Shown: positions 16,667 to 25,027 of the stretch, one piece after another
Position numbering within the stretch: the first letter of the stretch is position 1
How the letters are laid out: every line of letters begins with the position of its first letter
NCBI GenBank assembly: GCA_002440745.1
Contig: DJVB01000042.1
Location: 1 to 64,000, forward strand
Direction of reading: 5' to 3'
Origin: Bacteroidales bacterium UBA6267
GTDB lineage: Bacteria; Bacteroidota; Bacteroidia; Bacteroidales; UBA1556
DNA length: 64,000 nucleotides
Made by a program: the position numbers and the translations under genes
Notes under the pieces: model-generated
Database searches by the model: none
Told to the model about the DNA's origin: nothing
What the model saw: the letters and a program-made list of their open reading frames with translations, nothing else

Positions 16667-17167
16667 TTACCTTGATTGAATTTTCTCGATGGCGGCAACT
16701 ATTTTACTGATGTCCATTGGCTTGGGTAAGAATTCGTCAACGTGGATAAACACATTGTGACGGTCTTCGGTGAAATAGTCGATACCGGCATCACCTTTTG
16801 TGATGTTTTTGATTAGAACTACACGCAAATCTTTGTTTGTTGGGTCTTTGCGTATTTCGCGAGCCATATCCTGAATGGAAGGATTGGTGGTGGTGAACAC
16901 TTCGATGCTGGTGTGCATTGCGATTCTAATGTCTTTTGTTTCAACATTGGAACGAATTTCGTGAGCAAGCTCAAATCCTTCAAAATGGGTGTCCATCATT
17001 ACATCTAAGATGGCCATATCAGGCTTTTCGCTAATCGCTTTTGCGAATCCGTCCTTTTTGTTATGAGCGTAAACTACTTCGTAACCTTTGGCTACTAATA
17101 CAGTTTTAATGGTGTTGATGATATCGATATCATCGTCAACGAGCAATATTTTATGAATCGTTTTCAT
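16667..17167 (-). CDS. Response regulator receiver protein, first gene of hydrogenase operon
   Basis: A 166-residue receiver with acidic DDD (residues 11-13), phospho-acceptor Asp55 (MAILDVMMD), a Thr/Ser at MHTSIE and Lys in FLPKPMD. About 40 extra residues between the T/S position and the Lys (FTTTNPSIQDMAREIRKDPT and following) enlarge the receiver; no output domain exists. As the first gene it shares the promoter and Rex-like operator with hydCBA, so its level tracks that of the hydrogenase. A partner for the kinases downstream is likely, but its effect is unknown. Confidence 0.85.
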   Translation of the reverse strand: MKTIHKILLVDDDIDIINTIKTVLVAKGYEVVYAHNKKDGFAKAISEKPDMAILDVMMDTHFEGFELAHEIRSNVETKDIRIAMHTSIEVFTTTNPSIQDMAREIRKDPTNKDLRVVLIKNITKGDAGIDYFTEDRHNVFIHVDEFLPKPMDISKIVAAIEKIQSR

Positions 17168-17206
17168 GGCTTTAATTGTTTAAAGGTTATTTTCAGTGAA
17201 CTTCGT

Positions 17207-17224
17207 TTGTTAATCAATTAACAA
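17207..17224. promoter_or_regulatory. Predicted Rex operator of the hydrogenase operon
   Basis: TTGTTAATCAATTAACAA is a perfect 18-bp palindrome and exactly fits the Rex consensus TTGTTAAnnnnTTAACAA known from clostridia. It starts 2 bases downstream of the predicted -7 element, so a bound repressor would cover the transcription start. Rex releases DNA when NADH/NAD+ is high, which would switch on an NADH-consuming hydrogenase. No rex gene is in the window. Confidence 0.75.
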
Positions 17225-17226
17225 TG

Positions 17227-17234
17227 CAAAAGTA
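17227..17234 (-). promoter_or_regulatory. Predicted -7 element of the hydrogenase operon (TACTTTTG)
   Basis: TACTTTTG on the minus strand matches TAnnTTTG and lies 60 bases before the first ATG. A -33 TTG at the usual spacing is not evident, which suggests a promoter needing activation or simply the weak -33 of this phylum. Confidence 0.55.
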
Positions 17235-17290
17235 TCCCTGATACCTAACATGGGGGATGTAGCTAATTATAAATCGTCAGGTAATGAAGT

Positions 17291-17316
17291 ACTGATTTTT
17301 GGGATAAAAAACCAGT
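17291..17316. promoter_or_regulatory. Inverted repeat upstream of hydrogenase promoter
   Basis: ACTGATTTTT and AAAAACCAGT form a 10-bp inverted repeat with one mismatch around GGGATA. It lies about 57 bases upstream of the -7 element, where an activator could bind. The rest of 17235-17594 shows no gene. Confidence 0.3.
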
Positions 17317-17594
17317 AATTTTCGGAAGTCAAATCCAAAGTAAACGGAATTTTATAGAAAGGAAAAAATACTATTCGACTGTTATTGTGGCAATTACGTA
17401 ATTAATGGATTTTTCGCAAATAACTCAACCTGATCTTAAAATGGCAGGAAAAACCCCCATAAAACTTCATTTTATCTTGTATAAAGTGAATAAATCGTTG
17501 GCAAAAACCAAGGTGAAATCAGAGTTTCGATTGAAAAAATGGAAGGATTATTAGTAATTGACCGTTCAAAGTGTATTTTAGAAGAATACAACAA

Positions 17595-17630
17595 AATGCC
17601 GAAAACAAGAATCAACTTATTTTCGGCATT
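17595..17630. terminator. Terminator after the AraC-type regulator gene
   Basis: AATGCCGAAAA and TTTTCGGCATT form a perfect 11-bp stem with a 14-base loop, and TTTTG follows on the minus strand. It lies 18 bases past the regulator's stop codon. Confidence 0.75.
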
Positions 17631-17648
17631 ATTTAGAAGAGGGTTCTT

Positions 17649-18581
17649 TTATAACGGCTTCACAGGCACGCAGATATCGACAATAAACTTACCATCTTTA
17701 GGCTCTTCGGGATACATTTCGAAGCATGGTTTATCGTCAGGCACATAACCACTTTGTGGCAACCAAGTGCCGTAAAACCAGCCCCATGCTTTAGAAAAAT
17801 CGGCAGCTGTAACTTCAAACCTACCGATTGCATACGTTGCTTCTTCCAATTCCATGCGACCGATCTCGCCATCGGGTTTAGTTTCTTTAGGCACTGTGAT
17901 ACAAACACTTAACCTCAATTTTCCATCATCGGTAATATTTGGGTCGTCGTGATAGATAATGAGCGACTTAAAGTCGGGACCACCGATTAATCCCCGAGGT
18001 CCGGCCCAGCCGAAGAGTTTATTCCACAATTGCTCAAAGAGATTTTCGTTGCCTTGATAGGGACCGATATACCTCAAATAAGACAGCGACATTGCAGGAA
18101 GTTTTTTCACTTCCACAGATTTGTTGAGTTCCATAGTTTCAGTTTTAAGGGTTTCAAACTGCCGACAAAAATAGTTGCCCAAAACCAAATCCGTTTGTTT
18201 CTGATTGCTCTCCGTTTGACTAATATTGCTATTTTTCAAACGCTCCGAGCGATAGACCGATGGGGAGTTGCCGAACTGCATTTTGAAATTGCGCGAAAAG
18301 ATAGCCAAATCCGTAAAACCCGTTTTAGTGGCGATATCCGAAACGGATTCATTGGGATAGAGTAATAAAAACGTGGCTGCTTTTTCGAGTCGAACACGCT
18401 GAATGAATTTAAAGGGAGTTTCGCCAACACCGGCAGCAAAAATGCGCGTAAAATGGAATTTAGAGAAATGAGCCACTTCGGCCAATTCTTCCAATGTGAT
18501 TTCGCGGCTATAGTTGGATTCAATGAAATCGAATACCTTATTTATTCGGGAGATATACTCTTGACGGGTTAGATTTTCCAT
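17649..18581 (-). CDS. AraC-family regulator with GyrI-like ligand domain
   Basis: A transcription regulator. Residues 8-110 form the two-helix-turn-helix AraC domain (ITLEELAEVAHFSKFHFTRI, SVSDIATKTGFTDLAIFSRN). Residues 150-310 form a GyrI-like/effector-binding domain (VEVKKLPAMSLSYLRYIGPY, GRFEVTAADFSKAWGWFYGT) that binds small, often aromatic or cationic molecules in SoxS/Rob/BmrR-like proteins. It begins 20 bases after the flavodoxin gene and is likely co-transcribed with it from the promoter with a Rex-like site. Confidence 0.9.
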   Translation of the reverse strand: MENLTRQEYISRINKVFDFIESNYSREITLEELAEVAHFSKFHFTRIFAAGVGETPFKFIQRVRLEKAATFLLLYPNESVSDIATKTGFTDLAIFSRNFKMQFGNSPSVYRSERLKNSNISQTESNQKQTDLVLGNYFCRQFETLKTETMELNKSVEVKKLPAMSLSYLRYIGPYQGNENLFEQLWNKLFGWAGPRGLIGGPDFKSLIIYHDDPNITDDGKLRLSVCITVPKETKPDGEIGRMELEEATYAIGRFEVTAADFSKAWGWFYGTWLPQSGYVPDDKPCFEMYPEEPKDGKFIVDICVPVKPL

Positions 18582-18601
18582 AAATGAATAGAATTTCGGG
18601 G

Positions 18602-19129
18602 CTATATCAAACGAGCTACTAAATTGTCAAACCGCTGAGCAATTGCGCCCGAAAAGTTAGCTTCGTCGAGACGAACTTTCATAATGGCATCGCTATTTGA
18701 TTTCTGTTCAGGAGAAAGAGTCAGACCAACAGGCAAAGCTTCAGAGAACTCCAACTTATTGCCGAGCAAGGTTTCCAAATCGTTAAAAACATGACCGTGA
18801 CCAAATTTTTCCATTTTAACCTCATCGCCGCTACCGCAGCAAGTCACAAACACTAGTTGCTTAATTTCGGATTTATACTTAGTCACAAAAGCTTTAAGCG
18901 GAGGTATAAAACGGCCCATCATCACCGGCCCGACCAGAATAATCCGATCAAAATCATGCAGTTTATTTTGAATCGGTTTAATGCCGAAATTAAGATTCAA
19001 TAGAAAAAACAGCATATTGAAACCTTTTGGATAAAGCACCTCTATAGGGGCATCGAGAGCTGAGGCAAGTTTATCAGCAAGAAATTTATTATTCCCTGAT
19101 TTTGAGAAATATACAATAAGATTTTTCAT
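18602..19129 (-). CDS. Flavodoxin-like FMN protein
   Basis: A 175-residue flavodoxin-fold protein. The N-terminal phosphate-binding loop is YFSKSGNNKFLADKLA, like the T/SxTGNT loop of flavodoxins; later strands are RIILVGPVMMGRFIPPLKAF and LVFVTCCGSGDEV, which resemble the flavodoxin/MioC-type and protoporphyrinogen-oxidase HemG-like families. It probably binds FMN and acts as a small electron carrier or quinone/flavin reductase. Regulated with the AraC-type gene; its promoter carries an operator-like palindrome matching that of the hydrogenase operon, fitting a redox role. Confidence 0.82.
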   Translation of the reverse strand: MKNLIVYFSKSGNNKFLADKLASALDAPIEVLYPKGFNMLFFLLNLNFGIKPIQNKLHDFDRIILVGPVMMGRFIPPLKAFVTKYKSEIKQLVFVTCCGSGDEVKMEKFGHGHVFNDLETLLGNKLEFSEALPVGLTLSPEQKSNSDAIMKVRLDEANFSGAIAQRFDNLVARLI

Positions 19130-19154
19130 AATAAAACAGATAAAATACGTATTC

Positions 19155-19172
19155 TTGTTAGTGAATTAACAG
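19155..19172. promoter_or_regulatory. Rex-like operator at the flavodoxin promoter
   Basis: TTGTTAGTGAATTAACAG differs from TTGTTAAnnnnTTAACAA by one base in each half site. It starts 4 bases downstream of the predicted -7 element, the same placement as in the hydrogenase operon. Confidence 0.6.
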
Positions 19173-19176
19173 TTGA

Positions 19177-19184
19177 CAAAAATA
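19177..19184 (-). promoter_or_regulatory. Predicted -7 element of the flavodoxin gene (TATTTTTG)
   Basis: TATTTTTG on the minus strand fits TAnnTTTG, about 50 bases before the flavodoxin start. The -33 element is not obvious. Confidence 0.5.
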
Positions 19185-19259
19185 ACAGGAAATGTTTAGG
19201 AAATAAGAAGAAATAATGGAGCTTTGAATTTTTTTGGGAGGGTGTATTCTGTAAACGAT

Positions 19260-19556
19260 TTATCTGTCTTTCCAAATTTCAGGTCTTCGACTCGTATGAA
19301 ACACCGCAATTATAAGAATATGCTTATTTTCTTCATTGATTGAATAATGAATCATATAGGGAAATGGCGGCAGAAGAGCTGTTCTTACATTTTCATATCG
19401 AAGGCAATTTGCCTTTGGTGCACTTTTTATTGATTCCGTATTTTTCCGAACAATACTGATAAACCTTTTTCCAAGACCCTTTTGTTTCTTCTCGTACCAA
19501 AGGGCTGCTTCCTTAATGTCATTTTTCGCAAGAGGTAAAAGGATGATTTTATACAT
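19260..19556 (-). CDS. ParE/RelE-family toxin
   Basis: A 98-residue type II toxin. Typical pieces: MYKIILLPLAKNDIKEAALW at the start, then KKQKGLGKRFISIVRKN, the PFPYMIHYSINEENK strand, and ILIIAVFHTSRRPEIW at the end. The length is normal and nothing is missing. Family members inhibit gyrase (ParE) or cleave mRNA (RelE); the sequence cannot decide which, although the VFHTSRRPEIW ending is ParE-like. It overlaps the antitoxin stop by one base. Confidence 0.85.
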   Translation of the reverse strand: MYKIILLPLAKNDIKEAALWYEKKQKGLGKRFISIVRKNTESIKSAPKANCLRYENVRTALLPPFPYMIHYSINEENKHILIIAVFHTSRRPEIWKDR

Positions 19557-19783
19557 TAAAGGTCTTTTTCAATTTCGTCTAAAGCTAAATCAAAATCCTG
19601 GCTAATGTTTGGATTTTTACGATATTCCTCCATACGTTCTGAAACTATTTCTTTTTGCCAATCAGGAATAATCATTTCTTCCTCAATCCCTTGATATTTT
19701 CTTTTCAGAAGATTCCAGTCATTGATAGGAATAAAGACTCCAGTAGTCTTGCCAGAGCTGTCGGAGATGTATTGAAGATTCAT
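19556..19783 (-). CDS. Antitoxin of ParE-type pair
   Basis: A 75-residue acidic protein. The ATG at 19783 (MNLQYISDSSGKTTGVFIPI) is chosen; upstream codons are hydrophobic and cysteine rich and look untranslated. The start resembles the N-terminal DNA-binding strand region of Phd/RelB-like antitoxins (SDSSGKTTGVFIPINDWNLL), and the C-terminal part is charged and helical (ISQDFDLALDEIEKDL), fitting toxin binding. A TATTTTTG element on the minus strand at 19804-19811 could be its promoter. Confidence 0.75.
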   Translation of the reverse strand: MNLQYISDSSGKTTGVFIPINDWNLLKRKYQGIEEEMIIPDWQKEIVSERMEEYRKNPNISQDFDLALDEIEKDL

Positions 19784-19987
19784 AATAAATGGATTTAAAT
19801 ATTCAAAAATATAAAATTGAGAACAAGAACAGGGCAAAAAATAAATGCAATCCAGCATTCCAAACCCGGATAAAACTGGCTTTAATAATTATGCATCAGC
19901 AAAAATACAGAATTTAGATTGAAGAACAGATATAATAATTGTATTTGTTATTTTTACAATGAATTGTTATTGATGAAACCCGCAGAT

Positions 19988-20003
19988 ACGGTTCATGAAC
20001 CGT
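19988..20003. repeat. 16-bp perfect palindrome
   Basis: ACGGTTCATGAACCGT is self-complementary and followed on the plus strand by a run of eight T. It could act as a terminator hairpin for rightward transcription, though no plus-strand gene ends here. It shares ACGGTTCAT with the terminator at 7521-7557. Confidence 0.5.
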
Positions 20004-20053
20004 GTATGGTTTTTTTTAAATCAAAATCGTTTTTTTAATAAACGTTCATATCA

Positions 20054-20109
20054 AATCACCCAATCATCCAATCAACCAATCAACCATCCACCCAATCACC
20101 CAATCAATC
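20054..20109. repeat. Seven tandem 8-bp repeats (AATCAACC-like)
   Basis: Seven successive octamers: AATCACCC, AATCATCC, AATCAACC, AATCAACC, ATCCACCC, AATCACCC, AATCAATC. The array runs right into the stop codon of the sensor phosphatase gene, so the last residues of that protein border it. Confidence 0.8.
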
Positions 20110-23100
20110 AAGATATCTTCAATCCTATCAAGGTCACGTCATCAACTTGGTCGTCCTCCCCTTTCCACTCGTTGAACAACTCCATGAGTTTAACTTTTTG
20201 GTCGGGCATCGATTTGGAATAATTATCTTCCAACACCGAACGTAAACGGTTGTACATCAACTTTTTATTATTTGGACCTCCAAACTGATCGGGAAATCCA
20301 TCAGAAAAAAGATACACTTGATCATTTGCAAGCAAACTTACCTCTACCGTTTGATAAGATTCCATTCGGTCGTAGATGGCAATTGGCATCTTGTCGGGCA
20401 TAATCTCCCAAATAATCTCGGAGCGCTTTCGTACTCGGTCTTCCGGAATGGATTCTAACGGAAATTCTCTTTTGCGAAGAATATAAATCGGATTATTTGC
20501 TCCAGCAAACTCGAGTTTATTATTCTTTAAATCAATACAAACCAACGACATATCCATTCCATCTTTTGCTTCGCCCAATTTCCCTTCTTGTTGAAGTGCA
20601 TCGATAATTCGCAGGCGCAATTCATCCAAAATTTGTCCGGGTTTTAGCTGTTTCGACCTGGTCACAATTTCTTTAAGAGAGGACATCCCAAGCATACTCA
20701 TAAAGGCGCCCGGCACACCATGACCCGTGCAGTCAACTGCGCTGATATACACCTTATCGCGCAATTCCATCGCCCAGAAAAAGTCGCCACTTACAATATC
20801 GCGGGGCATAAAAATGATAAAATGGTCGGCAAATCGCTTGCGAAATAATTCTTCTTTAGGCAGGAGGGATTGTTGAATCCGCTCAGCGTAATGAATACTT
20901 GCCGTAATTTCCTCATTTTTAGCCGTTACCAACTTATTTGCCTCCACCAAATCTTCGGTGCGTTCCTGTACCAATTTTTCAAGTTGCTCCTTCTGCCTTT
21001 TGATTCGGCTCATGCGCCAGCGGTAAATTAATATCACAATCAAAATGAATGAGGTGACTACACCAATTCTAAAGAACCATGTATTCCAGAATGCTTTCCT
21101 GATTTTAAACTTGTAAGTCTTAGATTCCGACCAGATATCATCTTCCCCTTTCGCCCTGAAAACCAACTGATAATCACCTGGTTCAAGGTTGTCGTAATAG
21201 ATTACACTTTCGCGGGTAGTTCGTATAAAATTGGCTGCATTCTTCTCCCCTCGCAGATAATATTCAAACTCAATGGACTTTTCGTTTGAAAAAAACAAAC
21301 CGGCTAATTGAAACACAAAATCATTCTCATCATAGCTAAAAACCGTTGTCGAACTATCCACCGATGCTCCATTGACTATCACCTGCGAAAGATAGCATTT
21401 CGGAGCATATTTCACACTCTTTAAACTTCGCAAATTATAGTTTGAAATGCCATGATAGGTCATTATCCACAAAATTCCTGTTCGGTCGATATAGAGGCCA
21501 TTATTCACTATTTCGTTCCCCTGCAAACCATCTGAGGTAGTGATATTTAGATGTTCTGCTCCATTATCAACATTCATATAAAACACCCCCTTATTGGTTG
21601 CAACCCAAACAAAACTGCGATTGCGTGAGGGAATAATATTTTTAACAATGACTCCATCATGTTGAATGATTAGGTAATCGGCTGTATCAAAAGCGTTTAT
21701 AATCTTGTTTTGATGCGAGAAATACAATTTATCATGTGAAAAACCTAAACCGGTGATGGTTTTGGAAGTGGAAAAAATTTTCTTTAAAGACCTGTTTTCC
21801 AAGCGATAAATAGTATTGATAGTTGCTAAATAAATACTACCGTCAAAATCAACCGCATTTTCAATTTTAAACTCCGGTCCGTTTGCGAGAAGAATTGGAT
21901 TTGAAGAAAGGGTCTCAAACCAAAAAAGTTTCCCCTCGTTGGTCCAAACCAAAAGATTTCCCTTTTGATTGACAATCATCCCATTTAAACCTTTAAAATT
22001 GATAGTATGAAGGCGCTTTAGTTTTCTATCAGCATCAACCTGAAAAATTCCAAACTCATCGGCAATAATCAACTGATTATCATTGTATTGTCGCACAATA
22101 CACATGCTGGATATTTCTGATATTTTTTGCAGATTTGCGTTTTTATTATCATAGAAAAACAATCCGTTATTGGAGGTAATCCAAATATTATTCAAATCAT
22201 CCATCACAATGGCGGAGATATAATAGTCGAGCTCTTTAACATAAAAATTTCTCAGACTTTTATTATTTCTAATCTTTTGAAGACCACCACTATACCCAAT
22301 CCAAATATTTTGCTCGGCATCCTGCAAAAAGGACAGAATGGTATTGTTAATCAAGTCTTTGCCCGATGAAAAGACAATAACCGGCTGATCGATTGAAGTG
22401 AGTTGGTAAAGATTATTGGTGTTTTGAAACCAGATAGACCCATCATAGCTTTCCGAAATCTTGCGAATCTGCGACATAGGAATGCCGGTTTCAGGATTCA
22501 CATTTACCGCTCCGCCGGGCATATTTTGCAGTCCTTTTTCGGAATAAAAAATCCCACGGCTCGTGCTATACCAAAGTTTGTTTTGAGAATCAATCAAAGC
22601 ATAGTCTGTAGGTTCGTTCACCAAAACTTTCAGAGCTTCCTTATCTTTCAAATACAAGCCCGTGGCGGTGGCTATCAGGTAAGAATTGCTTTCAGGAACA
22701 CGCTGAAAACTCGAAATTGTGCCGATTTTTTCAACCGAAAGACTCGCTTCAAAAGTCAACTTACCATCGGCAAAAACACCCAAACCTTGTGGCGTTTTCA
22801 ACCATATTCGACCATCCAAATCCTTGAAAATGTTTAATATCGAAAGCCGTTTTTCATAATTCACCACCTTATTATCCAAAATAACCGAAAGGCCTTTATC
22901 GGTTGCAACCAAGATTTCACCTGACGCACCTTGTGCAATATCATTAACTAAATTGGAATTCAAGCCATTGCCTGTATGAAATTTCTGCATTCGCTTGCCA
23001 TTATAACTAACTAACCCATATTTAGTTCCGAACCATAAAAACCCTTTTTCGTCCTGAAAAATGCAGTTGACATCTTCTTGTGGCAAGCCTTCGTTAGCAT

Positions 23101-24715
23101 CAACAATAATATGTGGCAATGTCCCCTTTTGCGAGGAGCTATAGTAAGACTTGAGATAATCCTCTATATTTGTGGTAGTAATTTCGCCGCGAGCAACGGC
23201 ATCTAAGGCTTTTAATAAACCATTTTTACTGGATTCCTCAATAAACATTTCCAATGCTTTGCGCAACTCCGGCTGATTGTATCTTACGCCCCAGCATATA
23301 TTTTCGGTGCCAAGGGAAAGTTTTTGTGCAAGGTCGGGATAGAGAAACGAATTGTAAATAAGAGTGTAATCGGCTTTGCCTGCTCTCACCGCATCAACCA
23401 TATCATTAATGGAGGTAAAATAAAAATCAGAAGCGCCTGCCTCGGTAAGCATCTCGTAGTAAACCGTGTTTTTGGCAACCGAGCCTTTGAAATTCTTCAA
23501 ATCACTCAGGGAGCCTATTGGGGTCGATTTGCGCGCCAAAACATCATAGGTTGATTCATAAACCTTCACTAAATCAACTTTATTCGTTCTCCAGGGCAGG
23601 GGTGCAAAAATGTCGCAGGCTAAATCGAAGTGATCGAAAATTTCGGGAGTATAAACGCTGTCTTTTATGATAGTATCGTTGATTTTCCAGTAATCGTTGA
23701 AAGAAGGAACAATCACATATTCCAATTCCACGCCGAGATAATCAGCAAATTCCTCCGCTAAAATCTGCACAAATTGCTTGGCGCCATCCTTTTTGTAAAC
23801 AAATTCCCGCTCACGAAACGACACCACAATCTTTTTCTCTGCCAAGATTTCTTTCAGGTCGCGATTTTTAATTTTTACGGGAGTATGCGTTTCGAGAAGA
23901 TTCTCAAATTCCTGATAAGAAATACCATACTGAAAATCGAAGAGCCTATCAAGGCGGCCGTTGGACTTGATATAATCCAAAAAATTAGCGACTTCCTTTT
24001 TAAGTTCATTACCTTTTTCAACAGCCCAAACGAGATTTTCGGTTGAATTAATGGGCACTTTAATTTTATAAATCCCCGGAAATTCCGACATAAAAGCAAG
24101 AGCCTCAGGCCCATCTAAAATTATTCCGTCCACCTCGTCATTCTTAAGCTTTTGCTTGGCCTGAGCTGCATCCGTAGTTTCCACAATCGTAATACCTCCG
24201 CCAATTTTCTCGTTAATCTCCTTTATCCGACTCACGAAACTCGTTCCGGCCATCATAGCCAACTTTAATCCGTTTAGGTCGCTAATTCCTGAAATCTTAT
24301 GCTTGCTGTCAATTTTTCCAACTACAACCTCCGCCGACACTAAGGTTGGAGCGAAGTCGAAAAGCCGGCGCCGCCATTCCATCGGGGTTACATTTCCGCA
24401 ATAAATATCAATATTGTCGAATGCATCCGGAGTAAAAATATGGTTAGGGTTTGTTTCTAAATCCTCCGGACGGACACCATTTTTCGAAAACAAACGCTCC
24501 CAATCAACAATCACTTCCCGAACTTCAAGGTTTAAATAATCGGCAAAATCATAAGCCATTTTATAATTTATACTCCCAATTTCACTTTCATCGAAACCGA
24601 TATAAATCACCCCCGATTTTAATATCTCATCCAAATCGCGCGAATGACTTTTCACGGAAAACAACGAAAGTAAAATGCAAATAAAGACTATGCGGAAAAA
24701 TTTGAATTGTAGCAT
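20108..24715 (-). CDS. Giant sensor phosphatase: two SBP domains, Reg_prop propeller, SpoIIE
   Basis: A 1535-residue single-span membrane sensor. After a signal anchor (MLQFKFFRIVFICILLSLFS) come two periplasmic solute-binding domains of the amino-acid (SBP_bac_3) type (about 30-265 and 290-535), a two-component-regulator beta-propeller (about 540-1070, repeated WFGTKYGLVSYNGK-, WIGYSGGLQKIRN-like blades), a Y_Y_Y domain (about 1090-1165), one membrane helix (FFRIGVVTSFILIVILIYRW), a coiled coil, and a SpoIIE/PP2C phosphatase (about 1260-1535; AVDCTGHGVPGAFMSMLG, KDGMDMSLVCIDL). It likely turns external ligand binding into dephosphorylation of an anti-sigma-antagonist or similar target. Start chosen at the ATG before the signal anchor, not 14 codons upstream. 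Confidence 0.88.
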   Translation of the reverse strand: MLQFKFFRIVFICILLSLFSVKSHSRDLDEILKSGVIYIGFDESEIGSINYKMAYDFADYLNLEVREVIVDWERLFSKNGVRPEDLETNPNHIFTPDAFDNIDIYCGNVTPMEWRRRLFDFAPTLVSAEVVVGKIDSKHKISGISDLNGLKLAMMAGTSFVSRIKEINEKIGGGITIVETTDAAQAKQKLKNDEVDGIILDGPEALAFMSEFPGIYKIKVPINSTENLVWAVEKGNELKKEVANFLDYIKSNGRLDRLFDFQYGISYQEFENLLETHTPVKIKNRDLKEILAEKKIVVSFREREFVYKKDGAKQFVQILAEEFADYLGVELEYVIVPSFNDYWKINDTIIKDSVYTPEIFDHFDLACDIFAPLPWRTNKVDLVKVYESTYDVLARKSTPIGSLSDLKNFKGSVAKNTVYYEMLTEAGASDFYFTSINDMVDAVRAGKADYTLIYNSFLYPDLAQKLSLGTENICWGVRYNQPELRKALEMFIEESSKNGLLKALDAVARGEITTTNIEDYLKSYYSSSQKGTLPHIIVDANEGLPQEDVNCIFQDEKGFLWFGTKYGLVSYNGKRMQKFHTGNGLNSNLVNDIAQGASGEILVATDKGLSVILDNKVVNYEKRLSILNIFKDLDGRIWLKTPQGLGVFADGKLTFEASLSVEKIGTISSFQRVPESNSYLIATATGLYLKDKEALKVLVNEPTDYALIDSQNKLWYSTSRGIFYSEKGLQNMPGGAVNVNPETGIPMSQIRKISESYDGSIWFQNTNNLYQLTSIDQPVIVFSSGKDLINNTILSFLQDAEQNIWIGYSGGLQKIRNNKSLRNFYVKELDYYISAIVMDDLNNIWITSNNGLFFYDNKNANLQKISEISSMCIVRQYNDNQLIIADEFGIFQVDADRKLKRLHTINFKGLNGMIVNQKGNLLVWTNEGKLFWFETLSSNPILLANGPEFKIENAVDFDGSIYLATINTIYRLENRSLKKIFSTSKTITGLGFSHDKLYFSHQNKIINAFDTADYLIIQHDGVIVKNIIPSRNRSFVWVATNKGVFYMNVDNGAEHLNITTSDGLQGNEIVNNGLYIDRTGILWIMTYHGISNYNLRSLKSVKYAPKCYLSQVIVNGASVDSSTTVFSYDENDFVFQLAGLFFSNEKSIEFEYYLRGEKNAANFIRTTRESVIYYDNLEPGDYQLVFRAKGEDDIWSESKTYKFKIRKAFWNTWFFRIGVVTSFILIVILIYRWRMSRIKRQKEQLEKLVQERTEDLVEANKLVTAKNEEITASIHYAERIQQSLLPKEELFRKRFADHFIIFMPRDIVSGDFFWAMELRDKVYISAVDCTGHGVPGAFMSMLGMSSLKEIVTRSKQLKPGQILDELRLRIIDALQQEGKLGEAKDGMDMSLVCIDLKNNKLEFAGANNPIYILRKREFPLESIPEDRVRKRSEIIWEIMPDKMPIAIYDRMESYQTVEVSLLANDQVYLFSDGFPDQFGGPNNKKLMYNRLRSVLEDNYSKSMPDQKVKLMELFNEWKGEDDQVDDVTLIGLKIS

Positions 24716-24756
24716 AAGACCAAAAATTAACAATTGTAGGCATTGAACAGAATGCA

Positions 24757-24764
24757 CAAATATA
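24757..24764 (-). promoter_or_regulatory. Predicted -7 element of the sensor phosphatase gene (TATATTTG)
   Basis: TATATTTG on the minus strand matches TAnnTTTG and leaves a leader of about 40 bases before the chosen ATG. This placement supports that start, since the upstream in-frame start would overlap the element. Confidence 0.5.
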
Positions 24765-24963
24765 GGACATTTACATAAATACTATGACAGATTAATCCCC
24801 AATTCCATTCTTTTTATGAGAATAGGGCAAAACTTGAAACGTTTTAACAGGAAATATCGAGAATCAAAGTTGCAACTGATTTTTTCAATCTATTCATTTT
24901 GTGAGAGATAGAAAAACCACTTTTGACAATTTCTATAAATTTCACAACTTATGATTAAAAAAC

Positions 24964-24995
24964 TTGCAACTAAGGTGCGCAGTATTATAATTTTA
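24964..24995 (+). promoter_or_regulatory. Possible promoter of the glycan operon
   Basis: TTG at 24964-24966 and TAATTTTA at 24988-24995, 21 bases apart, resemble the -33/-7 pair with one mismatch in the -7. The leader would be about 25 bases. Confidence 0.3.
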
Positions 24996-25027
24996 GCCTC
25001 GTTTTAATCAACAATCAAATATAATAG

